This document shows, in pieces, positions 1-5,492 of a stretch of DNA of 5,833 bases (positions are counted from its first letter, which is position 1; every line of letters begins with the position of its first letter). Position numbers and translations under genes: made by a program. Source of the DNA: Rhizorhapis sp. SPR117 (GTDB taxonomy: Bacteria; Pseudomonadota; Alphaproteobacteria; Sphingomonadales; Sphingomonadaceae); the NCBI RefSeq assembly GCF_021742065.1, contig NZ_JAKKIE010000112.1, positions 1 through 5,833 of the forward strand, in the 5' to 3' direction. Under the pieces are notes generated by a model. The model saw only the letters and a program-made list of their open reading frames with translations, was not told the origin of the DNA and did not search any database.

Positions 1-458
1 GGTTCCAGCGCTGCTATGTGCACTTCCTCAGGAACGCGCTCGATCACCTGCCGCGCAAGGCCGACGACGACTGCCTTCAGGAACTGCGCTGGATCTATGA
101 TCGCCGCGCGCTGTCGGAGGCCAGAAGCGATCTTGCGGCATGGCTCAGGAAATGGTCGCCGCGCTACCCCAAGCTGACCTGTTGGGCCGAGGAGACCATC
201 GAGGAGACGTTCACCTTTTACCGGCTGCCGCGTCAGCATCACAAACACATGAAGAGCACCAACATGCTCGAGCGCTTCAATGAGGAGATCAAACGCCGGA
301 CTATTGTCCTGCGCATCTTCCTCAACGAAGACAGCTGCTTGCGCCTCATCCGGGCGCTGGCGGTCGAGACCCATGAAAACTGGCTCGAGGCCAACCGCTA
401 TCTCAACATGAACGATCTCAAGGAGATGAAAAAAGCCGATCTACGACAAGCCGCATGA
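1..458 (+). CDS. IS256-family (mutator-type) transposase, C-terminal part
   Basis: This is the C-terminal ~152 codons of a DDE transposase that cuts and joins the ends of its own insertion sequence. The frame is open from base 3 (F-Q-R-C-Y-V-H-F-L-R-N-A-L) to the TGA at 456-458. The W/FQRCxVHFxRN block is a hallmark of the IS256/mutator family. The motif STNMLERFNEEIKRR follows at about 258-302; its glutamate (codon 270-272) corresponds to the third catalytic acid of the DDE triad. The two catalytic aspartates lie in the N-terminal half, outside the window. The GTG at 18 is not the true start, because the conserved block begins upstream of it. Family members are usually about 400 residues long, so more than half is missing here. 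The visible part has no frameshift or internal stop. Whether the whole gene is intact cannot be judged. Confidence 0.93.
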   Translation, partial: FQRCYVHFLRNALDHLPRKADDDCLQELRWIYDRRALSEARSDLAAWLRKWSPRYPKLTCWAEETIEETFTFYRLPRQHHKHMKSTNMLERFNEEIKRRTIVLRIFLNEDSCLRLIRALAVETHENWLEANRYLNMNDLKEMKKADLRQAA

Positions 459-512
459 CCAGCAGCCAAGGCCGCTATTTGCAGACATTGACGCACACTA
501 CCCGCTCGTTGA
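1..512 (+). mobile_element. Right part of an IS256-family insertion sequence, boundary unresolved
   Basis: The transposase fragment at 1-458 implies an insertion sequence whose left end lies outside the window. IS256-family elements normally end within roughly 50-100 bases of the transposase stop, so the right terminal inverted repeat should lie near 470-530. The stretch around 480-502 is a candidate. The left inverted repeat and the target duplication are not in view, so the end is a guess. Confidence 0.35.
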
Positions 513-513
513 A

Positions 514-536
514 CTCCCGGTGCGAGGGACCGGGAG
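514..536 (+). repeat. GC-rich hairpin, 8-bp perfect stem with 7-nt loop
   Basis: CTCCCGGT (514-521) pairs exactly with ACCGGGAG (529-536) around the loop GCGAGGG (522-528). Neither strand has a T-run after the stem, so it is not a standard intrinsic terminator. The loop carries the only ribosome-binding-like stretch (GAGGGA, 524-529) for the small open frame starting at 538. It could therefore be part of the end of the upstream insertion sequence, or a structure that limits read-through translation. Confidence 0.45.
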
Positions 537-537
537 A

Positions 538-852
538 ATGGCGATGATAGTTGGGCTGGACGATGCCAGGCGGCGCGGGTCGGGATTTCGCGCGATCAGC
601 GCCCTGTTGCCGCGCGATCACCTGTGGCGCCGGGTGGACCGGCTGCCCGAACGGCAAGCGCTTGAGCACCGCGCTTTCAGGAAACGGATCGGTGCGGCCG
701 TGCTCAATCTGCTGTTGCTCGCCCGACCGGCCGACCAGCGGCCCCGCAGGGATCGCACCGACGTCGTTCCACTGCCGCCCAGCATCATGGGCCGCGTCAT
801 TCGGGGCATGTCCGAGAACGCGCGCTATGCTCCCGTGTCGCTGAACTCCTGA
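538..852 (+). CDS. Unrecognised small open frame (104 aa), doubtful
   Basis: I do not recognise this protein. The frame is open from a GTG at 520. The better start is the ATG at 538, because GAGGGA (524-529) sits 8 bases before it. About four fifths of third codon positions are G or C, as expected for a real gene in this GC-rich DNA. The product is arginine- and leucine-rich (for example RVDRLPERQALEHRAFRKR) with a short hydrophobic stretch, VLNLLLLARP, and no known motif. It ends 9 bases before the dyad at 861. An overlapping minus-strand frame (475-876) is proline-, histidine- and glutamine-rich, which is typical of a shadow. It may be a remnant of a gene cut by the upstream insertion sequence, or chance. 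It is the only candidate gene in the 430-base gap. Confidence 0.28.
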   Translation: MAMIVGLDDARRRGSGFRAISALLPRDHLWRRVDRLPERQALEHRAFRKRIGAAVLNLLLLARPADQRPRRDRTDVVPLPPSIMGRVIRGMSENARYAPVSLNS

Positions 853-860
853 CTTTCGGA

Positions 861-888
861 TGTCGCGTATAATCAACCTTTTGCGACA
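861..888. repeat. 28-bp dyad resembling a resolvase recombination site
   Basis: TGTCGC (861-866) and GCGACA (883-888) form the ends of a 28-bp dyad. With the flanking bases the perfect arms are 8 bp (GATGTCGC 859-866 and GCGACATC 883-890). Length and layout match a crossover subsite of a Tn3-type res region. The left half (TGTCGCG, then an AT-rich stretch) matches the dyad at 3016-3041 beside the resolvase gene. Another TGTCGC half-site lies at 836-841. The dyad abuts the LysR stop codon (889-891). There is no T-run, so a terminator is less likely. Confidence 0.45.
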
Positions 889-1794
889 TCAAACATCCGG
901 TTTGGAGGTCGCTACCTTCGGGTGCTGTAGGCCGATCACGTCCAGCAAAGCGTCTGCGGCCTTGGTGCGATAGCGTTCCTTGTGCCGCAGCCCGAAGAAG
1001 GGGCGGGCATCGAACCCAAATGGCACGGCGTGCAGCGCGCCCGCCTTGATCGCTGGCGCGACCACCAGCGCCGAAAGGACGGCGATGCCGGCACCCGCCT
1101 CCACGGCGGTGCGGACGCTTTCGTTGGACGGCATCACCAGCGCCACGTCGAGCGTGGCGGGATCGACGCCAAGCGCGAGCAGATGGCCGTCGCGCGTCGA
1201 GCGCGTGCCCGATCCCGGTTCACGCTGCACCCAGCGCGCCTGACGCAGCCACGCCGCGTCGATGCGGGCCTCTCCGAACGGCTCGGCCCCGACCAGCAGC
1301 AGTCGATCCTCACCGATCGGCCAGTGTGCCAGCGCCGGATCATCCACCTCTCCCTCGACGATGCCCAAGTCGGCTCCGCCGTCATGAACACGCGCCGCAG
1401 CTTGTTCGGTGTTGCCTATCGCCAACTCGATGCCGAGCGCCGGGTGGCGTCCGCGAAACATCGCCAGAATGGGTGGCAGCCAATAGGCGGCGATGGTCTG
1501 GCTGGCGACGACTCGGAGCGTGCCCCGCTTGAGCCCGCCAAGCTCCTCCAGCACCGTCTCGGCGGCGTCGGCACGCGCAAGCACGCCCCGGGCTTCCACC
1601 AGAAACAGCCGTCCCGCCTCGGTTAGCGCGATGCCGCGCCCGACGCGGTGGAACAGCTTGATCGCGTGCCGCTCCTCCAGCGCGGCGATCGCCGCCGATG
1701 CCCCCGCCTGCGTGACGTTGAGGGCGCGTGCCGCAGCGGTCATGTGCTCGCGCTCGGCCACGCCGACAAAGATGCGAAGCTGTTCCAGCGTCAT
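889..1794 (-). CDS. LysR-family transcriptional regulator, YeiE-like
   Basis: This is a cytoplasmic DNA-binding regulator, most likely controlling the divergent exporter gene at 1904. The protein is 301 residues, normal for the LysR family. The N-terminal winged helix-turn-helix (about residues 1-60) begins MTLEQLRIFVGVAEREHMTA and includes TQAGASAAIAALE and LFHRVGRGIALTEAG. A linker helix follows, then the effector-binding domain (about 90-290), starting GTLRVVASQTIAAYWLPP and containing REPGSGTR, a motif common in the YeiE/CbbR/Cbl-like branch. The ATG at 1794 is chosen because it places the helix-turn-helix at the family's usual position; a TTG extension from 1842 adds 16 unconserved residues. 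No clear Shine-Dalgarno precedes it. In enterobacteria the yeiE regulator lies divergent to yeiH and has been linked to sulfite sensing; carrying that effector over to this protein is inference. Confidence 0.92.
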   Translation of the reverse strand: MTLEQLRIFVGVAEREHMTAAARALNVTQAGASAAIAALEERHAIKLFHRVGRGIALTEAGRLFLVEARGVLARADAAETVLEELGGLKRGTLRVVASQTIAAYWLPPILAMFRGRHPALGIELAIGNTEQAAARVHDGGADLGIVEGEVDDPALAHWPIGEDRLLLVGAEPFGEARIDAAWLRQARWVQREPGSGTRSTRDGHLLALGVDPATLDVALVMPSNESVRTAVEAGAGIAVLSALVVAPAIKAGALHAVPFGFDARPFFGLRHKERYRTKAADALLDVIGLQHPKVATSKPDV

Positions 1795-1813
1795 GCAGCG
1801 TCGATAGCACAAA

Positions 1814-1834
1814 CCGATCACGATTGACGATCGG
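1814..1834. promoter_or_regulatory. Candidate LysR operator in the divergent control region
   Basis: CCGATC (1814-1819) and GATCGG (1829-1834) form a perfect 6-9-6 inverted repeat. Inside it, T1818 and A1830 are separated by 11 bases, giving the ATC-N9-GAT / T-N11-A shape classically bound by LysR regulators. It lies 19 bases upstream of the LysR start and about 70 bases upstream of the exporter start. That position suits autorepression plus control of the divergent gene. A smaller palindrome, CGTTGGAACG (1851-1860), may be a second contact site. No convincing -35/-10 pair could be assigned. Confidence 0.55.
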
Positions 1835-1889
1835 AACGACAAGAACGCTGCGTTGGAACGATCGATACGCGGAGCCTAGAGCGACTGGC

Positions 1890-1894
1890 GGAGG
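1890..1894 (+). promoter_or_regulatory. Shine-Dalgarno GGAGG for a TTG start
   Basis: GGAGG at 1890-1894 lies 9 bases before the TTG at 1904. It is the reason for accepting this rare start codon: no ATG or GTG with comparable spacing gives the family's N-terminus. Confidence 0.7.
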
Positions 1895-1903
1895 AAAACC
1901 GCC

Positions 1904-2995
1904 TTGGCTAGTCTCGACCATCACCCCGTCACGTCATCGACCCGCCGAAGCAGCAAGGCCGCCCGGCTACTGCCCGGCATCGGCCTCTGCCTTGCCGTGA
2001 CCGGGGCGGCCTATGCCCTCGAGGCGGGCGAGCGCGTGCTGGCCGGCAAGGCCTGGCTGGAAGCGCTGGTGCTCGCCATCCTGATCGGCACGGCGGTGCG
2101 CAGCCTATGGACGCCCGGCGACAAGTGGCAAGACGGGGTCGCCTTCAGCGCCAAATACCTGCTGGAGGTGGCCGTGGTCCTGCTCGGCGCATCGGTCAGC
2201 GCCGCGACCATCCTGGCGGCCGGGCTGCCGCTCCTTGTCGGCATCGCAGGCGTGGTGGCGAGCGCCATCCTGCTCAGCTTCGGTATTGGCTGGCTGCTCG
2301 GGCTGCCGACGCGCATGGCGCTGCTGGTCGCGTGCGGCAACTCGATCTGCGGCAATTCGGCCATCGCAGCTGTGGCGCCCGTGATCGGGGCGGACAGCGA
2401 CGACGTGGCCGCGTCGATAGCCTTTACGGCCGTACTGGGCGTGGTCGTGGTGCTCGGCCTCCCGCCGCTGGGGATTGCGCTGGGCATGAGTGGGCTCGCC
2501 TTCGGCGCGCTCGCCGGGCTTACCGTCTATGCGGTGCCTCAAGTGATCGCGGCCGCTTCGCCGCTGGGCGCTGCGGCCGTGCAGATGGGCACGCTGGTCA
2601 AGCTGGTGCGCGTGCTGATGCTCGGGCCGGTGTGCCTCGTCCTGTCGCTGGTCGCCCCGCGCCTCGCTCCGCAGGTCGCGCCCGATGGCGAGTTCTTGGC
2701 TGGCGAGCCTACGGCCAAACGGCTCGACCTCGCCCATCTGGTCCCCTGGTTCATTATCGGCTTTCTGGCGCTGGTCGCCTGCCGCTCGCTGGGCCTGTTG
2801 CCGACCACCGCCGTCGCGCCGATCGGCCGGGTGGCAACGCTGTTGACCGTCGTGTCCATGGCCGCGCTCGGGCTCGGCGTGGACGTGCGCACCGTGGCGA
2901 AAGCGGGGGCCCGAGTCACGACAGCCGTGGTCCTCTCGCTACTCGGCTTAGGCGCGATCAGCCTGGTCCTGCTGGCAATCCTGGACCTCGCATAA
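1904..2995 (+). CDS. yeiH: YeiH/UPF0324-family putative sulfate/sulfite exporter
   Basis: This is an inner-membrane protein of 363 residues, full length for the family (Cons_hypoth698, annotated as putative sulfate exporters). After a polar N-terminus (about 1-22) nearly the whole chain is hydrophobic, with about ten membrane segments. The first is near 23-39, and pairs follow at roughly 51-67, 85-106 and 109-133. The signature GNSICGNSAIAAVAPVI lies at 145-161, followed by a small acidic loop (GADSDDVAAS). A second conserved block, MGTLVKLVRVLMLGPV, lies in the second half. A hydrophilic loop (about 256-275) separates the last group of segments. The start is TTG, supported by GGAGG 9 bases upstream. 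It is transcribed away from the LysR gene, so substrate-induced export is the simple model. The actual substrate is inferred from family annotation only. Confidence 0.9.
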   Translation: MASLDHHPVTSSTRRSSKAARLLPGIGLCLAVTGAAYALEAGERVLAGKAWLEALVLAILIGTAVRSLWTPGDKWQDGVAFSAKYLLEVAVVLLGASVSAATILAAGLPLLVGIAGVVASAILLSFGIGWLLGLPTRMALLVACGNSICGNSAIAAVAPVIGADSDDVAASIAFTAVLGVVVVLGLPPLGIALGMSGLAFGALAGLTVYAVPQVIAAASPLGAAAVQMGTLVKLVRVLMLGPVCLVLSLVAPRLAPQVAPDGEFLAGEPTAKRLDLAHLVPWFIIGFLALVACRSLGLLPTTAVAPIGRVATLLTVVSMAALGLGVDVRTVAKAGARVTTAVVLSLLGLGAISLVLLAILDLA

Positions 2996-3015
2996 TCGAC
3001 CAACCTGCGAGAGAT

Positions 3016-3041
3016 TGTCGCGGATATCCAGTTGCGCGACA
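3016..3041. repeat. Candidate res subsite I of the adjacent resolvase
   Basis: TGTCGCG (3016-3022) and CGCGACA (3035-3041) form perfect 7-bp inverted arms around a 12-base AT-richer core. The core begins GATATC. The 26-bp dyad sits about 95 bases upstream of the resolvase gene and 20 bases after the exporter stop. This is the place expected for the crossover subsite of a Tn3-type res region. Confidence 0.55.
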
Positions 3042-3074
3042 GCGAGGCCGCCCACGTATTTCCGAGCACCGCAG

Positions 3075-3126
3075 TGTCGCAAATGTCGGTTGCGGAAGTA
3101 ATTCGTTTCGATGCAAATTCGCGACA
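3075..3126. promoter_or_regulatory. Candidate res subsites II and III
   Basis: A TGTCGC half-site starts at 3075 and an inverted GCGACA ends at 3126. Between them is a further TGTCG-like half-site (3084-3088) and TTTCG (3106-3110). The 52-bp span would hold two adjacent regulatory subsites, the II-III order seen upstream of tnpR in Tn3-family elements. The block overlaps the possible ATG at 3111, which fits autoregulation by the resolvase. The exact subsite borders are not resolved by eye. Confidence 0.4.
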
Positions 3127-3683
3127 TGCTGATCGGCTATGCCCGCGTCTCGACCTACGACCAGAACCTCACCCTTCAACGCGCTGCATTGAAGGAGGCT
3201 GGCTGTCGCCGCACCTTCGATGAAAAGGTGTCAGGCACGAAGCGCGATCGGCCCGAGCTGGCGCGAATGTTCGACCAAATCCGCGACGACGACGTGGTGG
3301 TGGTGACGCGGCTCGATCGGCTCGCGCGATCGACCAGGGACCTGCTCGATATCGCCGAGAAGCTGAACGAGGCGGGCGCTGCCCTGCGCTCCCTGGCCGA
3401 ACCGTGGGCCGACACGACCTCGCCTGCCGGGCGCATGGTGCTGACGGTGTTCGCCGGCATCGCCGAGTTCGAGCGCGAGCTGATCCACCAGCGCACCAGT
3501 AGCGGACGGGTCGCCGCCAAGGCGCGCGGCGTGCGGTTCGGCAGACCGTCCAAACTCACGACCGATCAGATCGCGCTAGGCGAGCGCCTGATCGGCGAAG
3601 GTACATCCGTCCGTGAGGCGGCCAAGCTCCTCAAATGCCATCACGCTACCCTTTATCGGGCGCTGTCCGCGCCCGCGGCATAG
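3111..3683 (+). CDS. tnpR: Tn3-type serine resolvase (TnpR-like)
   Basis: This is a site-specific serine recombinase that resolves transposon cointegrates or plasmid multimers at res sites. It is 190 residues from the ATG at 3111, or 185 from the ATG at 3126, which begins MLIGYARVST. The upstream ATG has GGAAG 12 bases before it; the downstream one fits the family N-terminus better. The catalytic domain contains the nucleophile in YARVST (Ser14 counting from 3111) with Arg12, and TRLDRLARS supplies Arg67, Arg70 and Arg73. The helix AGIAEFERELIHQRT (about 115-129) leads to the DNA-binding arm. The C-terminus (about 144-186, GRPSKLT onward) is a Hin-like helix-turn-helix. Nothing is missing, so it should be active. 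No tnpA of a Tn3-type transposon accompanies it here, so it is either an orphan or the remnant of a dismantled transposon. Confidence 0.93.
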   Translation: MQIRDMLIGYARVSTYDQNLTLQRAALKEAGCRRTFDEKVSGTKRDRPELARMFDQIRDDDVVVVTRLDRLARSTRDLLDIAEKLNEAGAALRSLAEPWADTTSPAGRMVLTVFAGIAEFERELIHQRTSSGRVAAKARGVRFGRPSKLTTDQIALGERLIGEGTSVREAAKLLKCHHATLYRALSAPAA

Positions 3684-4053
3684 ATTTTCCAACAGCCTCG
3701 GTCGGTTGTGATGCTGCTGCGTGCCCGACGCATTTCCGTAGGTCCAGAAGTGTCAGAACCCCGGGTGAAAATGCCCGCGCTCAGGTCTGCCAATCGCTTT
3801 GGCTATGACCGACTATGGGGATCTCCGCCTTCGTTGGGTAAGCACATTCGCCTTTGATTATGTGCAGCCCAGCCAGGTTGGAAGCCTGTCCGGGCGGGCA
3901 ATGTTCCGTCGATTCTACATAATCTCGAACGGGTCATAATGAAGAGCGTTTTTAGGTTGGCGGCGCGGCAGATGACGCATGAATCCCGGCGCGAACGGTA
4001 TGGCCGCGCCGGTGAGCTAAAAACGTATTGGAGCCGCCTGCGCAACCGTGGCG
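3684..4053. other. Non-coding stretch between resolvase and IS91 unit
   Basis: No convincing gene is visible. Two tiny plus-strand frames occur in tandem (3805-3939 and 3939-4133, sharing TAATG), but neither has a ribosome site or a recognisable sequence. CAGAACCCC (3754-3762) read on the minus strand begins GGGG, as Tn3-family ends do, but the following bases do not match a terminal repeat I know. A strong hairpin lies at 3986-4012. The junction between resolvase-associated DNA and the IS91-family element must fall in or just after this region. Confidence 0.5.
3986..4012. repeat. Perfect 8-bp inverted repeat near the probable IS91 end
   Basis: CCGGCGCG (3986-3993) pairs exactly with CGCGCCGG (4005-4012) around an 11-base loop. 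There is no T-run on either side, so it is not a standard terminator. It lies about 270 bases beyond the IS91 transposase stop codon, where a subterminal hairpin of a rolling-circle element end could occur. A GAAC tetranucleotide, one of the IS91 target motifs, overlaps it at 3993-3996. Confidence 0.4.
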
Positions 4054-4287
4054 CTATGGGGATTGATTGTTGCGGGCGGCCTCGGCGGTCTTTTTCAACG
4101 CCGATCTGGCATTCGGTACGCACTCACTATTGAAGGGGCGACTGATCGGAATACCCTTTTGCGAAGACGCGGACTGTTGGTCCCTGGACGGTTTGAGCCA
4201 GATTTTGGCGAAGAGGCAACAGCTTGCCCGTGGCCCTTTGAGCAGGGCGAAGCGAACGGCCTTTAACTGACGAGGCTTGTTGGTCAT
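4054..4287 (-). CDS. Short open frame overlapping the IS91 transposase stop
   Basis: I do not recognise this 77-residue product. Its ATG (4287-4285) overlaps the transposase TGA (4286-4284) as ATGA, a layout that often indicates translational coupling. The sequence is basic and serine/alanine-rich (MTNKPRQLKAVRFALLKGP at the start, NARSALKKTAEAARNNQSP at the end) with no membrane segment and no motif. It may simply be the non-coding 3' end of the IS91 element, read through because it lacks stops. The ATGA overlap and the absence of any better frame on either strand are its only support. Confidence 0.25.
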   Translation of the reverse strand: MTNKPRQLKAVRFALLKGPRASCCLFAKIWLKPSRDQQSASSQKGIPISRPFNSECVPNARSALKKTAEAARNNQSP

Positions 4288-5481
4288 GACGTATCCAGAG
4301 CAGGTGACGGCGATGAAGGGATCCGCTCGAGAACTTCGATGCATATCATGCAGCCATGGTGACAGGCGGGACATCCTCGAAGCGAGATGCCAGTAAGTTC
4401 TTCGACCTTGTCGAGGTAGTCAGCACCTTTCTCGTGATCGACAGGTTGCTGCATTCCAATAAGATCGCGGCAACGGGCAAGCTTCTCCTTGCGGTATCGA
4501 TTGCCCAGAAAGCCATAATAGCGGATGCGCTGGAATCCTTGCGGCAGGACATGGATCAGAAAGCGTCGGATAAATTCGTCGGCGCTCAGGGTCATCACCT
4601 TGGGTTTGCTGCCGTCACGATAGTCTTCCCAGTGAAAGCTGACCTTGCCATCATCGATGGCGATCAGGCGATTGTAGGAGATGGCGATGCGGTGGGTGTA
4701 GCGTCCGACATAGTCCAGAACCCGTTGAGGTCCGGCAAAGGGCGGCTTGGCGTAGACGACCCAGTTGATCCCGCGAACCGAGTCGAGATAGCGGCGAAAC
4801 GGGCCGGGCTCGCGAAGTCGTTCGAGCGACGAGAAGAACTGCAGCTTGCCGGCGCGGAAGGCCTTCTCCAGCGCTTCGAGGAACAGGCGGCGGAACAGGC
4901 GAGAGAGGACCGCGACGGGCAGGAAGAAGCCTGGGCGGCAGGAGATCCACCGACTGCCGTCGGGTGACAGTCCACCGCCCGGGACGACGCAGTGAATGTG
5001 GGGATGGTGACCGAGATTCTGTCCCCAGGTGTGAAAGGACCGCGAAGAACCCGATCTCGGCGCCAAGATGCTTGGGATCAGCGCCGATCGTCCGCAACGT
5101 GTCGGCGGTCGCGTGGAACAGGATATCATAGACCACCTCGGCATTCTGGAAGGCGATTGCGGCAATCTCGTTCGGCACGGTGAACACGACATGGAAATAC
5201 TGGGCGTCGAGCAGATCGGCGCGGCGGTCCTCCACCCACTGCGCTCGGGCAAGTGCTTGGCACTTCGGGCAATTGCGTGATCGGCAACTGTTGTAGGAGA
5301 TCCGCCGTTCTCCGCACTGATCGCATTGCTCGACGTGGCCGCCCAGCACGGCCGTGCGGCAAAGCTCGATCGCGCTCATAGCAGCGCGCTGTGCGGTCGA
5401 CAGCGAGGTGTTATGCTGGCCGCGCCACGCAGCGCCGTAGCGGCGGAAGATATCCGCCACCTCTGGACCCGAACGGTCCAT
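4284..5481 (-). pseudogene. IS91-family rolling-circle transposase, split by a one-base frameshift
   Basis: IS91 transposases are HUH nucleases that move the element by rolling-circle replication. Joining two frames gives 398 residues, the usual family length. Frame one runs from the ATG at 5481 to Leu149. It contains the zinc-binding region (CDQCGERR at about 53-60, then SCRSRNCPKCQ at 65-75). One extra base in the run at 5034-5036 then breaks the frame. Reading resumes at 5033 with HTWGQNLGHHPHIHCVVPGG, which holds the HUH motif (H161, H163). The paired catalytic tyrosines are Y257 and Y261 in YVGRYTHR, and a cysteine cluster CPACHHGC lies at 370-377. Without the shift the catalytic half is not made as one protein. 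The start is 11 bases after the recombinase stop, with no clear ribosome site, so coupling to that gene is likely. A sequencing error in the short run is possible. Confidence 0.88.
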
Positions 5482-5492
5482 TGCCGATGCGC

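Noticed and set aside
475..876. 133-codon minus-strand frame after the IS256 transposase
   Set aside because: It is rich in proline, histidine and glutamine, has no ribosome site or known motif, and scores worse by third-position GC than the overlapping plus frame.
859..890. Dyad as an intrinsic terminator for the LysR gene
   Set aside because: The loop is 16 bases and no T-run follows on the minus strand; the res-like reading explains the motif better.
982..1626. Long plus-strand frame opposite the LysR gene
   Set aside because: It is antisense to a clear LysR protein, rich in arginine, histidine and glutamine, and has no motif; a shadow of GC-rich coding DNA.
2105..3132. Long frames on both strands overlapping the exporter gene (2107-3132 plus, 2105-2737 minus)
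   Set aside because: Both are arginine/glycine/histidine-rich shadows of the YeiH frame, which has the membrane pattern and family signature.
3805..4133. Two tandem micro-frames sharing TAATG (3805-3939, 3939-4133)
   Set aside because: There is no Shine-Dalgarno, no recognisable sequence and no conserved context; the overlap alone is weak.
4356..4967. 203-codon plus-strand frame opposite the IS91 transposase
   Set aside because: The minus strand carries the HUH and double-tyrosine motifs; the plus frame has no recognisable motif.
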